Below are positions 62,714 through 64,000 of a DNA stretch of 64,000 nt, in pieces (the first letter of the stretch is position 1; every line of letters begins with the position of its first letter). The DNA lies in contig NZ_JADBGG010000015.1 of NCBI RefSeq assembly GCF_014873765.1, forward strand, positions 40,697-104,696. Reading direction: 5' to 3'. The stretch is from Desulfomicrobium macestii. GTDB taxonomy: Bacteria > Desulfobacterota > Desulfovibrionia > Desulfovibrionales > Desulfomicrobiaceae. The notes beneath the pieces are model-generated. The model saw only the letters and a list, made by a program, of their open reading frames with translations, did no database searches and was not told where the DNA came from. Position numbers and translations under genes: made by a program.

Positions 62714-63565
62714 ATGATCAACCTGGACAAACTCAGCGACCGCGATCTGCCCCCCTTGAAACCCATGGTCCTCAGACTGTGGCAGCTCCTGAACGCCCAG
62801 AATACCCGCCTGCAGGAAATCGTCGAGGCCATGAGCGCGGAACCAGTGCTCTGCGCCCGGATCATGGCCATCTCCAACTCGCCCCTGTATCGGGGGCTGG
62901 AAGAAATCAACAGCCCGCAAAAGGCGCTGGTCCGGCTGGGCTTAAACGAGGTCAAGGGAATCGTCTACTATTTGACCCTCTCGGATTCCGTGCGCAAAAA
63001 CGCCTTTCCGCCCTCGTTCTCTGTGCGCAAATTCTGGACTCACAGCCTGAGCACCGCACTATTGTGCAGAAAACTGGCCCAGTTCTACCCGCACCTCTTC
63101 CCCATGACCCCGGAAGAGCAGGAAAGCACCTACCTGGCCGGACTGCTCCATGACATCGGCTACGTAGTCATGGCTTCTCTGCTGCCGGGGGAATTCACGA
63201 CCATGACCAAACTCTGGGAAGCGGGAGGGAATCCGCCCCTTGAGATCGAGGACGAACTCTTCGGCGTCAGCCACCCCATCCTGAGCGCCAAGGCGCTCAA
63301 ATTGTGGAAATTTCCGAAAAATGTCCAGCTCGCGGTATACGCCCATCACCGCGCCATTTCCGACGACTCCCCACCGCCGGCCATCATGCTCCTGAAACTC
63401 GCCGATTATCTGGCCACGGAGACGGGGTACCACTTCAATCCCATGTTCACGGCTGAACTCAAACGCCTGACCATTCCCGTCTTCCTCCTGGAGAACGACT
63501 TCCAGCCTGTGATCGAGGAAGTGGCTCTGAAAGTGGAGATGCTGGTCAGTCAGGCCTTCGATTGA
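62714..63565 (+). CDS. HDOD-domain protein
   Basis: The 283-residue protein has an HDOD domain: PLKPMVLRLWQLLNAQNT, VLCARIMAISNSPLY, QKALVRLGLNEVKGIVYY, and an HD-like LAGLLHDIGYVVM. HDOD proteins act in signalling and often link c-di-GMP or phosphorelay inputs to output. It is divergent from the MBL nuclease and followed by a convergent small gene. Confidence 0.93.
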   Translation: MINLDKLSDRDLPPLKPMVLRLWQLLNAQNTRLQEIVEAMSAEPVLCARIMAISNSPLYRGLEEINSPQKALVRLGLNEVKGIVYYLTLSDSVRKNAFPPSFSVRKFWTHSLSTALLCRKLAQFYPHLFPMTPEEQESTYLAGLLHDIGYVVMASLLPGEFTTMTKLWEAGGNPPLEIEDELFGVSHPILSAKALKLWKFPKNVQLAVYAHHRAISDDSPPPAIMLLKLADYLATETGYHFNPMFTAELKRLTIPVFLLENDFQPVIEEVALKVEMLVSQAFD

Positions 63566-63568
63566 CGA

Positions 63569-63889
63569 TCAGTCCTTGGGGGCGAGAGTCTGCGCGACCT
63601 GAAGGTTGAGATCCACGGTACCGGTGTAACCCATGATCCCCTCGGACATGGGTTCGGCCATCTTCTCGCGCAGCCAGCCCCACAGCACATCGCCGGTGCG
63701 CCCGAACTGCCTGTAGTCCCCACGTACACGCACGCACAGATAACGCGCCGCCAGGGAAACGTGAGTTGATGGTTCCGTGTTTTCCTGAAATTGGTACTCG
63801 CTGATGACCGAGGCCAGACGCGCCAGCAGAAAGCGCGTCCCCTCCTCGTTGAGGTCGGGAGAAATGAGGCACAGAAAACCGTTGTTCAT
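63569..63889 (-). CDS. Unknown protein
   Basis: The 106-residue product starts MNNGFLCLISPDLNEEGTRF and has VISEYQFQENTEPSTHVSLAARYLCVRVRGD. No membrane segment is visible. It ends 3 nt from the HDOD gene and is convergent to it. I do not recognise the family. Confidence 0.55.
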   Translation of the reverse strand: MNNGFLCLISPDLNEEGTRFLLARLASVISEYQFQENTEPSTHVSLAARYLCVRVRGDYRQFGRTGDVLWGWLREKMAEPMSEGIMGYTGTVDLNLQVAQTLAPKD

Positions 63890-64000
63890 GGATGCCAGAC
63901 GGTCATATTACTCCGAGCCCTAAACAGTTAACATTTTAGGCTGCGTATCGAACATGTTGTCCGTGGAAATACTTCTGAACAATCGAGGGCCTTCTCTGGC

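Overview
The window looks like chromosome from a Gram-negative, sulfate-reducer-like bacterium of the Desulfovibrionales (Desulfomicrobium or Desulfovibrio type). The assignment is inferred from gene content, not from a search. Supporting signs are GC-rich coding DNA, a CGGC-domain protein / NifU-like scaffold / Gly-rich DUF5320-like trio, a small [4Fe-4S] ferredoxin behind an aminotransferase, an XRE-cupin regulator beside an AMP-forming ligase, TamA/TamB, TatA and orphan GspE-type ATPases. Genes are dense, with many 4-nt stop/start overlaps. I saw no rRNA, tRNA, CRISPR array or intact insertion sequence.

Layout. 1-1880: the end of an unknown gene, then an iron-sulfur-type trio closed by a strong bidirectional terminator. 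1.9-10.3 kb: housekeeping genes (FKBP/SlyD-like methyltransferase fusion, aminotransferase plus ferredoxin, YchF, TrmJ-like methyltransferase) interleaved with accessory cargo: an intact HigBA pair, an AAA/DUF4143 ATPase, a decayed HigBA pair with an in-frame stop, and a YefM-YoeB pair with a TGTACA operator. 10.4-12.9 kb: a divergent MocR-type regulator and EamA/DMT exporter. 13-20 kb: secreted and small unknown proteins, PrfC, a zinc-dependent phospholipase C-like protein, a SlyD-like isomerase, an inverted-repeat element and the RelA/SpoT (p)ppGpp enzyme. 20.5-28.7 kb: SWIM-SNF2 helicase, DUF2784 protein, two tandem NlpC/P60 lipoproteins, alanine racemase, HtrA protease and Hsp20.

28.8-38.8 kb is the most unusual part. 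It is a minus-strand signalling/assembly locus: PilZ protein with a zinc knuckle, a membrane-anchored PstS-like/OmpA-like fusion, a receiver protein, a 1259-residue hybrid kinase with three C-terminal Hpt-like domains, a second receiver protein, a GAF-containing GspE/PilB-type ATPase and a zinc-ribbon membrane protein. Several neighbours are translationally coupled. A 691-bp AT-rich stretch without a convincing gene follows. 39.4-46.8 kb: class II photolyase, TamA and TamB. 46.9-49.2 kb: a second orphan GspE-type ATPase with a small coiled-coil partner.

49.3-57.5 kb is a long minus-strand run. It starts with two lineage-type unknown proteins, an XRE-cupin regulator, an acyl-CoA ligase-like enzyme, a HAD phosphatase, YggT and YggU/DUF167, and continues with DUF465, IlvB, IlvN and IlvC. 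57.7-64 kb: TatA, a secreted unknown protein, then MBL/beta-CASP nuclease-RsmD-CoaD-MiaA as an overlapping operon, an HDOD protein and a small unknown protein.

The proposals most worth testing are the PilZ/PstS-OmpA/triple-Hpt kinase/GspE locus as one pathway, the FKBP-methyltransferase fusion, the fossil HigBA beside a live one, and the tandem 11-bp repeats in the leader of an NlpC/P60 lipoprotein gene.
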